A stretch of 64,000 nt of DNA from Candidatus Peregrinibacteria bacterium HGW-Peregrinibacteria-1 (GCA_002839505.1 PGYE01000001.1:395995-459994), one strand, 5' to 3'. Shown: positions 52,384 to 61,811, numbered from the stretch's first letter. The notes: generated by a model not told the origin, from the letters alone. A program made the numbers and translations.

Positions 52384-53079
52384 ATGCTCTATATCGTCTC
52401 CACTCCAATAGGAAATTTAAAAGACATCACTATTCGCGCCCTAGATACACTCCAAGAAGTCGACTATATTGCCGCCGAAGACACCAGACACACCGGAAAA
52501 CTCTTAAAACATTATGAAATCGACAAACCCCTACTCAGCTATCATTCCCATAGTGGGTTTGCCAAAATTGAAAAAATAATACAGCTCCTCAAAGAAGGTA
52601 AAAAAATTGCCGTTGTCTCCGATGCCGGCACCCCGGGAATATCCGACCCCGCCTACAGCCTGATCCAAGAAGCAATCAAAGAGCAAATATCAATTATCCC
52701 AATTCCCGGAGCATCCAGCTTGCTTGCAGCAATAGTGGCCAGCGGAATGCCAATGAATCAGTTTCTCTATTTAGGTTTCTTACCTCTCAAAAAGGGCCGC
52801 CAGACAATCCTCAAATCACTAGTTGATGAAACACGCACCGTCGTCATCTTTGAGTCTCCACATCGTATTGTAAAGACCCTCACGCAACTCCACGAATACT
52901 TAGGAGATCGTCAAGTGGCGCTCTGCAGGGAACTTACCAAAATATATGAGGAAGTCCTTCGCGCCCCCCTCTCCACCCACATCACCTACTACAAAACCAC
53001 TTCGCCCAAAGGCGAATATGTATTAGTAATCGCCCCCGACAACTTCAGAGCACGCTATGAGAATCCACAAGCCCATTAA
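52384..53079 (+). CDS. rsmI: 16S rRNA (cytidine1402-2'-O)-methyltransferase
   Basis: 231 residues. Tetrapyrrole-methylase-fold motifs: YIVSTPIGNLKDIT at the start, AAEDTRHTGKLL, VVSDAGTPGISDPAY and PIPGASSLLAAIVASG (each typical of RsmI). It methylates C1402 in the decoding site of 16S rRNA. The C-terminal extension found in some homologues is missing. Its last 35 bases overlap the end of the convergent pseudopilin gene. Confidence 0.96.
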   Translation: MLYIVSTPIGNLKDITIRALDTLQEVDYIAAEDTRHTGKLLKHYEIDKPLLSYHSHSGFAKIEKIIQLLKEGKKIAVVSDAGTPGISDPAYSLIQEAIKEQISIIPIPGASSLLAAIVASGMPMNQFLYLGFLPLKKGRQTILKSLVDETRTVVIFESPHRIVKTLTQLHEYLGDRQVALCRELTKIYEEVLRAPLSTHITYYKTTSPKGEYVLVIAPDNFRARYENPQAH

Positions 53080-54391
53080 GGATTTGCTCCACCCAACTAC
53101 CACTAATATCATCTTTATCCCTTATTTCTGTAACTGACGGATAGCTGACTACCCCAGTTGATGTCAGTGCCGTGGACACCACTGTCTGCATCTTAAACGG
53201 CTGAAATTCCCCGGGATGAGCCGCCTTTGCAGCAGAAGATAAATCAAAAGTTGCCATAATAGTTATCGAGGGATGCCCTCCCTCCGCATTTGCCTCATCC
53301 GTTCTTTCCTGAAAACCTTTATATGGGTCTTCAATGGGGTAAATTATAAATTTCAAATCGGTAACATTAGTTCTCAAAGGTGATATCGGCATGAAATCAA
53401 CCTCCTCCAACGGTGTGTTATCAATTGTCACCCCGTCACCAAAATCAACCTGATCCTCAAAAGCTATCTCCAAATCTGCCATTTGCGGAACCGTAATATT
53501 GTTATCATTAATTAGTGTTGCCACCGTGACACCGGACGGTTCCACCGCCGCCGCTGGCCCTACTAAATGAGGCATTCTTGGAGCCATAACCAACGCATCA
53601 TCATAACAATAAAAATCACTATTATCACAGCTGAAAGTATCTATTACCCCATTACTATCAATATCAAATCCCTCCATCACGACCTTACCGATCGCATAAT
53701 CTCCCACATTTGTGATTTTTTTTCGCCCCAACATTGTCTTTTTTGTACCAGTAATGTCTATCAGAAAAAGTTTATCAAGTGTTACCCCTGGCGTGAGCTC
53801 ACAATTACCGGCCCCATTCAATATGCCTCTGTTCGTATCGCAAAAAGCATTTGCAACCCTGAAGTTAGACACAGACCCCACAAAAGGATTCTGCCCAGTA
53901 TTGAGATCCGTAGAAAGGCCATAAATAATATCACACCCGTCAATACCACCTCCTGTCGTATAGCCATCTGCCAATCCCATACTACATTCCAACCCCAAAT
54001 CCAACGGGTTTTCAGCCGGACTTGGCGCGTTTTGACTTTGCCCAGGATTAAAAAACCGCGAACCATAGACCCCATAATTTATCCCAAACCACACATCAGC
54101 GGTTTCTGACTGACCAAACGGCACATCTCCACCACATGAGGTCGGATTCTGCACCACGCAAACACTATAGTACTCCTCATAATCCACCAGCCCATTTCTT
54201 ATCTCATAAGCCAGCTGTGACATAATAATTCTCGCATCTTCATACACCGCCATCTGAAGAGCCGTTCTCTTATCCGCCCTCACAATTCCTACCAAAAGGC
54301 TCGAAGCCGTCACCGCCGCCACTGTAAACACGGAAATCGCCACTAAAATTTCCACCAAAGAAAACCCCGATTTATTTTTTACAAACATCAT
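53045..54391 (-). CDS. Large pseudopilin-like protein (prepilin signal SG|FSLVEILVAI)
   Basis: 448 residues. A short leader KNKSG precedes FSLVEILVAI with Glu at +5, then a hydrophobic helix to about 30. Large extracellular head, rich in Cys, Asp and Gly (CSMGLADGYTTGG, CDIIYGLSTD), with a C-terminal part that includes DLKFIIYPIEDPYKG, a PilW/GspJ-like motif. Minor (pseudo)pilins of the PilW class are larger than major pilins, which fits. Its ATG overlaps the stop of the preceding gene (ATGATG/TGA). It is the last gene of a three-gene cluster and ends in TGA inside rsmI's 3' end. Confidence 0.82.
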   Translation of the reverse strand: MMFVKNKSGFSLVEILVAISVFTVAAVTASSLLVGIVRADKRTALQMAVYEDARIIMSQLAYEIRNGLVDYEEYYSVCVVQNPTSCGGDVPFGQSETADVWFGINYGVYGSRFFNPGQSQNAPSPAENPLDLGLECSMGLADGYTTGGGIDGCDIIYGLSTDLNTGQNPFVGSVSNFRVANAFCDTNRGILNGAGNCELTPGVTLDKLFLIDITGTKKTMLGRKKITNVGDYAIGKVVMEGFDIDSNGVIDTFSCDNSDFYCYDDALVMAPRMPHLVGPAAAVEPSGVTVATLINDNNITVPQMADLEIAFEDQVDFGDGVTIDNTPLEEVDFMPISPLRTNVTDLKFIIYPIEDPYKGFQERTDEANAEGGHPSITIMATFDLSSAAKAAHPGEFQPFKMQTVVSTALTSTGVVSYPSVTEIRDKDDISGSWVEQILNGLVDSHSVL

Positions 54392-55047
54392 TCTAAATGA
54401 TTATAGAAAGTAAAATCTTCAGTAAGTGTCATCACCTTTACTCCGTCCTTCCATTGTACCTTCGCCTTAAAAGTCGCATATTGCTGGTTCTGAGCCGAAG
54501 GATAAAACGCTAATACTTCCAAGCTTCTATAGTACCCTGTTGGTGTCGGTAAAGTCCCTGAATCGTCTTTATGCCCCCAATATCCTGTCGCAGTATTTTC
54601 CCACAATTGATACTTGTTTACAGTATCCGAATGCAATGGCTTGTTCAGTAGATCGAGACTTCCACTACCAACCACATCCACCTCTTTCGCCTCCCATTTA
54701 CCATCAGCCCCGTATCTTAACGCATAACTGTGAGCCGCTTTTAGCTTAATAATATGAGATTGTGAATCACAATTATTTGGAGCTCCCTGATGATATGGAT
54801 TAGCTAGAGACCAGCAGTGCGGATGACTCGGATACTTCAGCCAACTTGTGTTTCTCATATTTGTCAAAGCTTCCACTGTTTCGTTTAATATTCCCGATGC
54901 CGTCATATAATTTCTCGCATAGGTAATACCGTCAACACTCGATCTTATCAGATTCGCGGTTACAATCGAAGCGATTGCTAGCACCATTATTGCAATCAAG
55001 GCCTCAACCAATATCGCCCCATCCTTATTTTTAAAAGAATACCTCAT
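54388..55047 (-). CDS. Minor pilin-like protein, PilV/GspI type
   Basis: About 219 residues from the ATG at 55047; a TTG at 55059 that overlaps the previous stop is an alternative. The signal reads KDG|AILVEALIAIMVLAIASI, keeping Glu at +5 but with Ala instead of Phe at +1, as in several minor pilins. The head contains CWSLANPYHQGAPNNC and an aromatic C-terminal region with FKAKVQWKDGVKVMTLTEDF, an immunoglobulin-like PilV trait. It is coupled to both neighbours by stop/start overlaps. It would help prime or tip a pilus or pseudopilus. Confidence 0.82.
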   Translation of the reverse strand: MRYSFKNKDGAILVEALIAIMVLAIASIVTANLIRSSVDGITYARNYMTASGILNETVEALTNMRNTSWLKYPSHPHCWSLANPYHQGAPNNCDSQSHIIKLKAAHSYALRYGADGKWEAKEVDVVGSGSLDLLNKPLHSDTVNKYQLWENTATGYWGHKDDSGTLPTPTGYYRSLEVLAFYPSAQNQQYATFKAKVQWKDGVKVMTLTEDFTFYNHLE

Positions 55048-55055
55048 AACAATTA

Positions 55056-55700
55056 TCAATTATTGTAAATATCACCTATCGGCTCAGCTATCCCGGAAGC
55101 CCTTAGCAGCATTATATCTTTATTAAACTCTTGATCACTATTGCTAAACCTAAAAGCCAAAACATTCTCCTGTTTTGCCATCGCATCAATCAACTGGACA
55201 TTATCACTACCAAAAAAGCTTACCTCACCTGAATTTCCCTCATAGTAAACATATATTGGCCAGTCCACCGCCGCCGGATGTAGTAATTCCAACATGTAGT
55301 CATCGTATTCCAACCTAAAATCACCCAACAGAGGATTTTGACTATAGCTAAAATAGTTATCACCTAGCAGTAAATCATCATCGTCCAATTCATATGATAT
55401 CGTACCGCTATCGACAAAAGCCTCAATCGCAATCCCATCACTACCATCCAGTACTATCCCAATTCGCTGCTCACCAAACTGATCGCTCTCCACAGCATTA
55501 CTTATCGCCAACGACCTAGAATTTCGCATGAGCTGAATCACCGACTCATAACTTCGAGTAAAACGCACCTTCTTAATTGTACTGAAATAATTTGCCGCCA
55601 AAACAAGCCCCATAAGAGCCATTAACGCAATAACCACCAGCAACTCCACCAGAGTAAAACCAAATCTACCCTTTTCATTATTGTTTAAGTTTCTCAGCAT
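55056..55700 (-). CDS. Minor pilin-like protein, GspH/FimT type
   Basis: 214 residues. RFG|FTLVELLVVIALMALMGLVLAANY is the prepilin signal and helix (in part), and SYESVIQLMRNSRSLAISNA matches the start of GspH/FimT heads (the LRxARSxA-type helix). The C-terminal domain is strand-rich and nearly free of cysteine, unlike the four pilins at 13559-15930. First gene of the cluster with the two pilin-like genes downstream. It ends TGA TAA. Order H-I-J like that of T2SS/T4P minor pilins supports a shared complex. Confidence 0.85.
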   Translation of the reverse strand: MLRNLNNNEKGRFGFTLVELLVVIALMALMGLVLAANYFSTIKKVRFTRSYESVIQLMRNSRSLAISNAVESDQFGEQRIGIVLDGSDGIAIEAFVDSGTISYELDDDDLLLGDNYFSYSQNPLLGDFRLEYDDYMLELLHPAAVDWPIYVYYEGNSGEVSFFGSDNVQLIDAMAKQENVLAFRFSNSDQEFNKDIMLLRASGIAEPIGDIYNN

Positions 55701-55820
55701 GCCCTCATTATAATGATTACCAAAAGCAATGAAACACCGAAACTGGAATTAACAACCAACAACAAAATACATCAACCCAAAATAAAAAAGCCGCCTCTTC
55801 AAAAAAGCTCCCTCCATTTT

Positions 55821-56327
55821 CTACCTCGGGATCTGACTTATCACCTGTATTGAAAATCCGGCAACATGCAAAATATCTCCTTCTTTGAGGTTATCTCCCA
55901 CAGCAACATTCTCTTCAAAATAGCCTTCTGCCCCAATTGACACATTTCCCTCGCTTATCTCCACGCCCTGGCGTTGAACACTAAAAGGAATTCTACCACT
56001 GTTATCAGCAAAACCTCTCAAACTAAATGTCGGATTACCTGGACGAGAGCCTACACTCAAATTCCTCACATTCACTAATGGCAAAGCCTCAACATCATCA
56101 ACATGCGCACTCGGCTCATCATCAAACTTCTTATCAAAATTATCACAAGAGCCAAACATGGCACCTGCCGCCAAAACTGCAGCCAATTTACCTTTAAACC
56201 CAAAAGCATATTTCTTCACCAAAACCCCCTCTTCAGACTGGCGCTCTTCCGCCCCCCCCGAATCCTTTGCGGGACCAACATCTTCAAATCCTGATTGTTG
56301 TCTTTTTTCTGATGACATGATCAACAT
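55821..56327 (-). CDS. Putative exported or lipoprotein-like protein, unknown
   Basis: About 168 residues from the ATG at 56327, which has AGGTGG eight bases upstream; a GTG at 56339 and an ATG at 56318 also fit. A polar N-terminus of about 40 residues precedes a hydrophobic stretch (KLAAVLAAGAMFGS) ending in Cys, a weak lipobox with Phe at -3. The rest is Gly/Val-rich with predicted strands (GNVSIGAEGYFEENVAVGDNLKEGD). The long polar leader is odd for a Sec signal. It faces the next + strand gene across about 120 bases. Function not recognised. Confidence 0.6.
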   Translation of the reverse strand: MLIMSSEKRQQSGFEDVGPAKDSGGAEERQSEEGVLVKKYAFGFKGKLAAVLAAGAMFGSCDNFDKKFDDEPSAHVDDVEALPLVNVRNLSVGSRPGNPTFSLRGFADNSGRIPFSVQRQGVEISEGNVSIGAEGYFEENVAVGDNLKEGDILHVAGFSIQVISQIPR

Positions 56328-56450
56328 ATTATTGTCCACCTAGAAAATATACCACTTCCTGAGACCGTGCAACTTTTTTTCAACAAATTGTCTTGTTAAT
56401 CAATGACAACGCTCATAAAATGCCCCAGCGAATTTTTAATCTAATTTTTA

Positions 56451-57329
56451 ATGGGAAATAGTTATAACAACCCCGATGGCGGTAGTACTGATACAACCGG
56501 AAGCGATGTGATCGGTGATAGTAATATAGGAGAGCTCGACTGTGTTTCGTACCAACCTGATCCAATGATCCAAGAAATGATATCGGGGGTAATAGGGAAT
56601 ATAAGAAAGGTAGAAGAGGGAACCCAGTGCAATATCATCGCTGTCCCAGCCAATGGATGTTCCACTATTGGTGGTGTTTTCCCAGGTATGTTGACGGAGT
56701 TTCAGGGGAGAGCACATACAACTACCACTACACACGACACCTACTATAATCTTATTGGCGATGGGCAAATGGTGGCTCAGATAAGTGATGATGGATGCGA
56801 AGCACCAATAACTCATACCCATCTTGCTCTGAAGGGTATGAATATTACTCTCGATAGAGCCAAGGGTGGAGAAGGACTGTTTGTGGCCGAAGTCAACGGC
56901 AATAATGTTCGCGTAGATGTTTTACGGGGCAATTGGAATATTGTCTCTCAAGATGGGGCTAGAATGATATCATCCGATGATCTCAAGGCCGGGATAACGC
57001 TCAAAATGAATTCTGATACCTTTACAGTCGAAGAAGCTTATTATGCCAACCCTGAAGAAAGAATCCAACAAGTCGGAATCCTCCAGCAACCTGAAGAAAG
57101 CATCCATAGCGGATACACTAGTTCCAATATTGGTGTCCCTGTTAACCATCAAGTTGGATGCAACGGCGCAGGAGGATTTGATGTCGGGCTTTATGCCGCC
57201 GCCGCGATCGTCATTATCAGCGGTGCCTGCACAAGAACGATAGTATCTACGGTTAGAGTAAGCTCGCTAATATTCACCACACCGATCAACCGCATCAGAA
57301 CAACACCAGACCGCAACGATGACAAATAG
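56451..57329 (+). CDS. Unknown protein with C-terminal hydrophobic segment; atypical composition
   Basis: 292 residues, no N-terminal signal. The first part is Gly/Ser/Thr/Asp-rich; the middle includes THTHLALKGMNITLD and a strand pattern (VRVDVLRGNWNIVSQDG, LKAGITLKMNSDTFTVEE) that recalls FecR/FHA-like beta folds, though weakly. Near the C-terminus GLYAAAAIVIISGACTRTIV forms one possible membrane segment, followed by a basic end. Unlike other + strand genes here, its codons are G-rich rather than C-rich, suggesting recent inversion or transfer. It is divergent from the lipoprotein-like gene. Family unknown. Confidence 0.6.
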   Translation: MGNSYNNPDGGSTDTTGSDVIGDSNIGELDCVSYQPDPMIQEMISGVIGNIRKVEEGTQCNIIAVPANGCSTIGGVFPGMLTEFQGRAHTTTTTHDTYYNLIGDGQMVAQISDDGCEAPITHTHLALKGMNITLDRAKGGEGLFVAEVNGNNVRVDVLRGNWNIVSQDGARMISSDDLKAGITLKMNSDTFTVEEAYYANPEERIQQVGILQQPEESIHSGYTSSNIGVPVNHQVGCNGAGGFDVGLYAAAAIVIISGACTRTIVSTVRVSSLIFTTPINRIRTTPDRNDDK

Positions 57330-57351
57330 CACTCAGCCTTGCCTCAACCGT

Positions 57352-57381
57352 TGCTAAAAAACAGACAACCAACTTTTTTAG
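57352..57381. terminator. A/T-rich hairpin after the unknown gene
   Basis: GCTAAAAAA and TTTTTTAGC pair over 9 bp with a 12-base loop, 20 bases after the stop of the gene ending at 57329. The stem is almost all A:T and lacks a separate T-run, so termination is only possible. The rest of 57382-57544 shows nothing recognisable. Confidence 0.4.
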
Positions 57382-57544
57382 CTCACTGCAAACAAAGGAA
57401 TCGGTTTTGAAAACCACAGTTTTCGCAAACCAAATAATCCGCGATACAGTCACAACCAGTCAGCGGTTAATTAGTTGAAATCCTGAAGCCGGAACTATCC
57501 AATCAAGAGCTTCAATGCGATTTCCTGATAGACCGCTGCCACCT

Positions 57545-59938
57545 CTACCCCACTATTATATTCAGAATGCGTCCCTTAACATAAATCACCTTCAAAATTT
57601 TCCCCGAATCAAGATATTTAGCGACGGCGGCATTGTCCTTAGCCAATTTCATCGCAACATCTTCATCCGCCTCCACCGACAACTCAATATCACCACGAAC
57701 CTTACCGTTAATCTGCACGCCAATCTTCATCACATCATCCACCACCAAAGCTTCATCATACTCCGGCCACTTCGCCTTAACCACACTATCCTTCTCCCCG
57801 AGATATTCCCAACATTCCTCAGCTAGATGCGGAGCAATCGGCGACAGAAGAGCAACAACGACCTTCTTGCCGTCTGAATCAATACCGTTTTTCGACACAA
57901 AATTCACAAACTCCATTAATGCCGCCACAATCACATTAAAATGCATCTTTTCAATCGAATCACTCACCTTTTTAATCAACTTATGGAGATTTTTCTCCAG
58001 CAACCCACGATCTTTCACCGCACTTTCCGCCGTAACCATATTCCAAAACTTCTCGACAAACCTCGCGACGCCGTTAATACCGTTATCATTCCACTCACCA
58101 CCAGCCGTAAACGGCCCCATAAACATCAAATACATTCTCAACACATCACTGCCATATTTATCCACAAACTCATCCGGACTAACCACATTACCTTTTGACT
58201 TACTCATCTTTGCACCATCCTTTGTCACCATTCCCTGATGCACCAATTTTTTAAACGGCTCCTTCACCCCGACAAAACCCATGTCATGAAGCGCCATATT
58301 AATAAAACGAGCATACAGCAAATGCATACAAGCGTGTTCCGGCCCACCGATATACATATCTACCGGCAACATCTCATTCACTAAATCACTATCAAACGGC
58401 TTATCCTCAAGATTTGCCGACGGATATCTCAAAAAATACCAACTACTACACATAAAGGTGTCTAAAGTATCCACCTCCGGCCTCCAGCCTTTACCAAAAA
58501 TCTCTTCCGTCCTCTTTACAAATTCTTTAGACTGAGCCAGCGGAGACTCTCCATCCGGCTTAAACTCAACATCTTCCGGCAACATCCACGGCAGTAAATC
58601 CTCAGGAACCGGATGCGCATTCCCCTCAGGATCATACACCACCGGAATCGGCGCCCCCCAATATCTTTGGCGCGAAATAAGCCAATCACGAAGCCTGTAA
58701 TTGACCTTGGAAGAGCCATTTTCATTCTTTTCAAGCGCCTCGGTTATTTTCACCCGCGCCTCCTTACTTTTCATCCCACTAAAGTCATCAGAATTTATCA
58801 ATACTCCATCCTCCGTCATTGCACCCGTACCATCAAAAGGATTCTTAGCATTCTTCACAACCTCCAACACCTCAAGGCCATGCTTCTCGGCAAACTCAAA
58901 ATCCCTCTCATCATGAGCCGGCACCGCCATGACCGCCCCCGTACCGTAGTGACCAATTACATAATCGGCTACCCAAATCGGCACACGATTTCCATTGATT
59001 GGATTAACCGCATAACTACCTGTGAACACTCCACTTTTTTCCCTGCCCTCTGCCAATCTTTCGATGTCGCTCATTTTCAGCGACTTATCAACATAGCTCT
59101 CCACTTCACTTCTCCTTTCCTCAGTCACCAACTTACTCATAAACGGATGCTCCGGTGCAACCACCACATATGTACAGCCAAACAGCGTATCTATTCTCGT
59201 CGTATAAACTCTGATTTTGTCGACAACTCCCTCAACCCCAAAATCGATCTCGCTTCCCTCACTTCTTCCAATCCAGTTTTCCTGCATCGCAATTGTTTTT
59301 TCTGGCCAATCAACCGCACTGTAATCCAATAAATCCTCAGCATAATCTGTAATCTTCAAAAACCACTGCACCAGATTCTTTTTAGTCACCTCACTGCCAC
59401 AGCGTTCACAGCAACCATTATCAACCTGCTCATTTGCCAACACCGTCTGACAGCTCGGACACCAGTTCACCGGCGCCAGCTTCTTATATGCAAGCCCCTT
59501 GTTATATAACTGTAAAAACACCCACTGAGTCCATTTGTAATACTCTGGGCTGGAAGTACTGACCGTCTTATCCCAATCCCATAAAGCTCCCATATTGGTT
59601 AGCTGCTCAATCATATTGTCCACATTGGACTTTATGCTGATTTGCGGCTTGATTCCTGTCTTGATCGCATAATTCTCCGCTGGCAGACCAAAACTGTCAA
59701 AACCCATCGGCTGAAAAACCTTGTACCCCTTCATCCTCAAATAGCGCCCCCAGCTATCCACCGGCCCATAGTTGAACCAATGCCCCAAATGCAATTTATC
59801 GCCTGAAGGATAGGGGAACATCACCAAATTATAGTACTTTTTCTTGGTATCATCGTGAAAGTCAGTCTTCGCCAACCCCTTATTGCCCCAAAATTTTCGC
59901 CATTTCTCTTCCACCTTCCGAGCATTGTACCTCATCAT
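57545..59938 (-). CDS. leuS: Leucyl-tRNA synthetase
   Basis: 797 residues. The class I HIGH motif is LHLGH with PYPSG before it, zinc-type cysteines are CPSC and CERCG, the CP1 editing domain has the conserved TRIDTLFG, and KMSKSKGN is the KMSKS loop. The C-terminal anticodon-binding and LeuS-specific regions are complete (ends GRILNIIVG). It charges tRNA-Leu and edits mischarged tRNA. Two ATGs adjoin at the start. No T-box or other leader is visible upstream. Confidence 0.98.
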   Translation of the reverse strand: MMRYNARKVEEKWRKFWGNKGLAKTDFHDDTKKKYYNLVMFPYPSGDKLHLGHWFNYGPVDSWGRYLRMKGYKVFQPMGFDSFGLPAENYAIKTGIKPQISIKSNVDNMIEQLTNMGALWDWDKTVSTSSPEYYKWTQWVFLQLYNKGLAYKKLAPVNWCPSCQTVLANEQVDNGCCERCGSEVTKKNLVQWFLKITDYAEDLLDYSAVDWPEKTIAMQENWIGRSEGSEIDFGVEGVVDKIRVYTTRIDTLFGCTYVVVAPEHPFMSKLVTEERRSEVESYVDKSLKMSDIERLAEGREKSGVFTGSYAVNPINGNRVPIWVADYVIGHYGTGAVMAVPAHDERDFEFAEKHGLEVLEVVKNAKNPFDGTGAMTEDGVLINSDDFSGMKSKEARVKITEALEKNENGSSKVNYRLRDWLISRQRYWGAPIPVVYDPEGNAHPVPEDLLPWMLPEDVEFKPDGESPLAQSKEFVKRTEEIFGKGWRPEVDTLDTFMCSSWYFLRYPSANLEDKPFDSDLVNEMLPVDMYIGGPEHACMHLLYARFINMALHDMGFVGVKEPFKKLVHQGMVTKDGAKMSKSKGNVVSPDEFVDKYGSDVLRMYLMFMGPFTAGGEWNDNGINGVARFVEKFWNMVTAESAVKDRGLLEKNLHKLIKKVSDSIEKMHFNVIVAALMEFVNFVSKNGIDSDGKKVVVALLSPIAPHLAEECWEYLGEKDSVVKAKWPEYDEALVVDDVMKIGVQINGKVRGDIELSVEADEDVAMKLAKDNAAVAKYLDSGKILKVIYVKGRILNIIVG

Positions 59939-59997
59939 TGTAAATTTAATAAAATTCCTACAATGAGAATACTATAAAAACCTAACCAAATCCAAGC

Positions 59998-60663
59998 CTA
60001 CCTTCGCGCCGGAATTATTTTAGAAAAATCCAAACTTAGCACCGTCCTATCAAATAAAACTGCGACCGTTTCATCACTAGTATCAATGTTTTTTTCATCT
60101 TCTTGGTCTTGCATCAAATCATCCACCTGATCCGACAAATCCCTTACCATGAAGATGATATTCTCCACATCGTCGTCTTTTACCACCTTATATGCACTCA
60201 GCAACACCAAACTCTCCTTATCTCCTTTCGAAAATCTAAATGTACCAAACACTTCATTATCCTCTCTTTCACTCAATAATTGCGCGTGAGAAGCGATAAA
60301 GCGATGAAGGTCCTTTGTATTTATATAATCAAAGATCATTGTTTGCTTCACTTGATCACAATCAACGGCAACAAGATCACAAAAAGTCGATCCAGCATAT
60401 AGAATTTTACCTTCAGCTTTGGTTATAACCAGTGGCTGGTCATATTTTTCTTCCAACGCTGCATAAACCTGATCCAAACTGTCATCTTCGTCGTCAATTG
60501 CCTGGTCGCCCTTCTTGTCATGATGAGCATTCAGAACATCAGCTTTCAGGTTTTCAATACCCCCAGCACCGCCTTGCAGTAAAAACATCATTATCACGAA
60601 CGACAAAATAAATATCAGCAATGCCGAAACTGCAATTTTCTTATTTTGTGCAATTAATGTCAT
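59998..60663 (-). CDS. Membrane-anchored protein with PAS-like domain
   Basis: About 221 residues from the ATG at 60663; the open frame extends 22 residues upstream without a likely start. A membrane helix (about 10-30) is followed by an acidic linker (DDEDDSLDQ) and a domain of about 110 residues (QPLVITKAEGKILYAG, then FDYINTKDLHRFIASH, FRFSKGDKESLVLLSAY) that looks like a PAS fold. No kinase, GGDEF or other output domain follows. It may sense a ligand or act as an accessory subunit. The next gene upstream on the same strand is another membrane protein. Confidence 0.65.
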   Translation of the reverse strand: MTLIAQNKKIAVSALLIFILSFVIMMFLLQGGAGGIENLKADVLNAHHDKKGDQAIDDEDDSLDQVYAALEEKYDQPLVITKAEGKILYAGSTFCDLVAVDCDQVKQTMIFDYINTKDLHRFIASHAQLLSEREDNEVFGTFRFSKGDKESLVLLSAYKVVKDDDVENIIFMVRDLSDQVDDLMQDQEDEKNIDTSDETVAVLFDRTVLSLDFSKIIPARR

Positions 60664-60755
60664 TTTTTTATGTTTGTGTTTATTTAACCAAAGATAATTA
60701 TAGAACAAATAAGCACATAAGTCAACCAAGGTCTTTCAAATAATACGCTTGTCCA

Positions 60756-61700
60756 CTATGCTTCTTTACTTTCAACCTTTGATCTTGCTGCAACTTCTTC
60801 TTGTTCTGTTAGTTCAAGGAAAGTAAAAGTCCACACACTGTAAGAAAAAACATCGACAATTCCGTTTAGATAAGCCGTCATGATTAGCACGATAAGCCCC
60901 AATATCACACCGACAATCACCGCCGGAACTATTGAAAACAAAGTAGCAATATAACCCGAAATGAAAAGAATCACCGCCGGCAATAAAAACACTACTAATG
61001 CCTGTATTACAATCCGTAAGCCGATTAAAAGCATCAACAGCGTCACCAAAAAAGTATGTTTCCAATTATAGATAACCAATCTCGTACTTTTGCGTATTGA
61101 AGTAAAAACATCCTCACGATCTATCACAATAAAAAATTCCGCGTAGGTAAATAGCAGGGTCATGACCAGACCGGCAATCAATATCAGCCCAAACAGTGGC
61201 AACATAAAGGTCAAAGTACCAGGTCCAAAATTACGCACAACCACCGAAACCTCATTCACAATCGTCAGCACCGAAAAAGTCGCCACCAGCAATTTATACT
61301 GTAAAAGCGGTAAAAATGTACCAAAAGCGTACTTTAATCCATCTCCAAGACTCAAAGATTGTCCGTTTCTCTTCCTTGCTATAATTTGAATTGCTGTTGC
61401 CTTTGCCAATATTGGATACAAAAGATAAAAGATTGCAAAGAAAATCCCCACAATAATTATCGGAATAATTATATTTGTGTGCCCTGTTATATAATCCCAA
61501 ATAAAGATAAAGATATCACGATATATGCCCTCTTGTGCCCCAAAGAATGGTGAGTTCTTAAAAGCAATGTACTGATAAAGAATCATACCCACCGCCACAA
61601 TAGTGGTGAAAATCGCCGGAATAAATCCAAACCAAATTATCAGTCTTTTACTATTCTGAGTTAACGCCCAAGCGTCCGATATAATCTTTCTGTATTCCAT
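60756..61700 (-). CDS. Multi-pass membrane protein of unknown function
   Basis: 314 residues from the ATG at 61700 (MEYRKIISDAWALTQ); the frame is open upstream, but that part is Cys-rich and unlikely. Six hydrophobic segments are spread along the sequence (about 22-48, 75-105, 145-165, 175-205, 225-260 and 262-290). The layout resembles the membrane regions of DUF975/glycerophosphodiesterase-like proteins, but no catalytic domain is present. It ends with a charged tail. It is divergent from corA; an operon with the PAS-like gene (gap about 90 bases) is possible. Confidence 0.7.
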   Translation of the reverse strand: MEYRKIISDAWALTQNSKRLIIWFGFIPAIFTTIVAVGMILYQYIAFKNSPFFGAQEGIYRDIFIFIWDYITGHTNIIIPIIIVGIFFAIFYLLYPILAKATAIQIIARKRNGQSLSLGDGLKYAFGTFLPLLQYKLLVATFSVLTIVNEVSVVVRNFGPGTLTFMLPLFGLILIAGLVMTLLFTYAEFFIVIDREDVFTSIRKSTRLVIYNWKHTFLVTLLMLLIGLRIVIQALVVFLLPAVILFISGYIATLFSIVPAVIVGVILGLIVLIMTAYLNGIVDVFSYSVWTFTFLELTEQEEVAARSKVESKEA

Positions 61701-61782
61701 AATGTTTGAGTGGCTATCCACAGATATAACACACCACTCACCGACTAAAATCAATAGCAAACAACACCTGCAAATTAGCATT

Positions 61783-61811
61783 TTGCATTTCTCTTACATC
61801 GAGGATATACT
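61783..61811 (+). promoter_or_regulatory. Promoter of corA
   Basis: TTGCAT (61783-61788), a 17-base spacer and TATACT (61806-61811) form a near-consensus promoter about 33 bases before the ATG at 61845. Confidence 0.6.

Noticed and set aside
27642-54391. Reassignment of UGA to glycine as in Gracilibacteria/Absconditabacteria
   Set aside because: Several genes end correctly at TGA (for example at 27642, 34509, 40588, 51697, 53045, 54388 and 55056), some as ATGA overlaps with the next start, and thousands of codons lack in-frame TGA. The tRNA-Gly has anticodon TCC.
55740-55820. Possible terminator with an AAAAAAGCCGCC stretch
   Set aside because: No complementary arm that would form a stem with a T-run could be found.
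58613-59332. 239-codon + strand frame inside leuS
   Set aside because: It is antisense to a secure synthetase gene and has no motif or start signal.
59939-59997. T-box or other aminoacyl-tRNA synthetase leader before leuS
   Set aside because: The upstream spacer is only about 60 bases and holds no T-box sequence or terminator hairpin.
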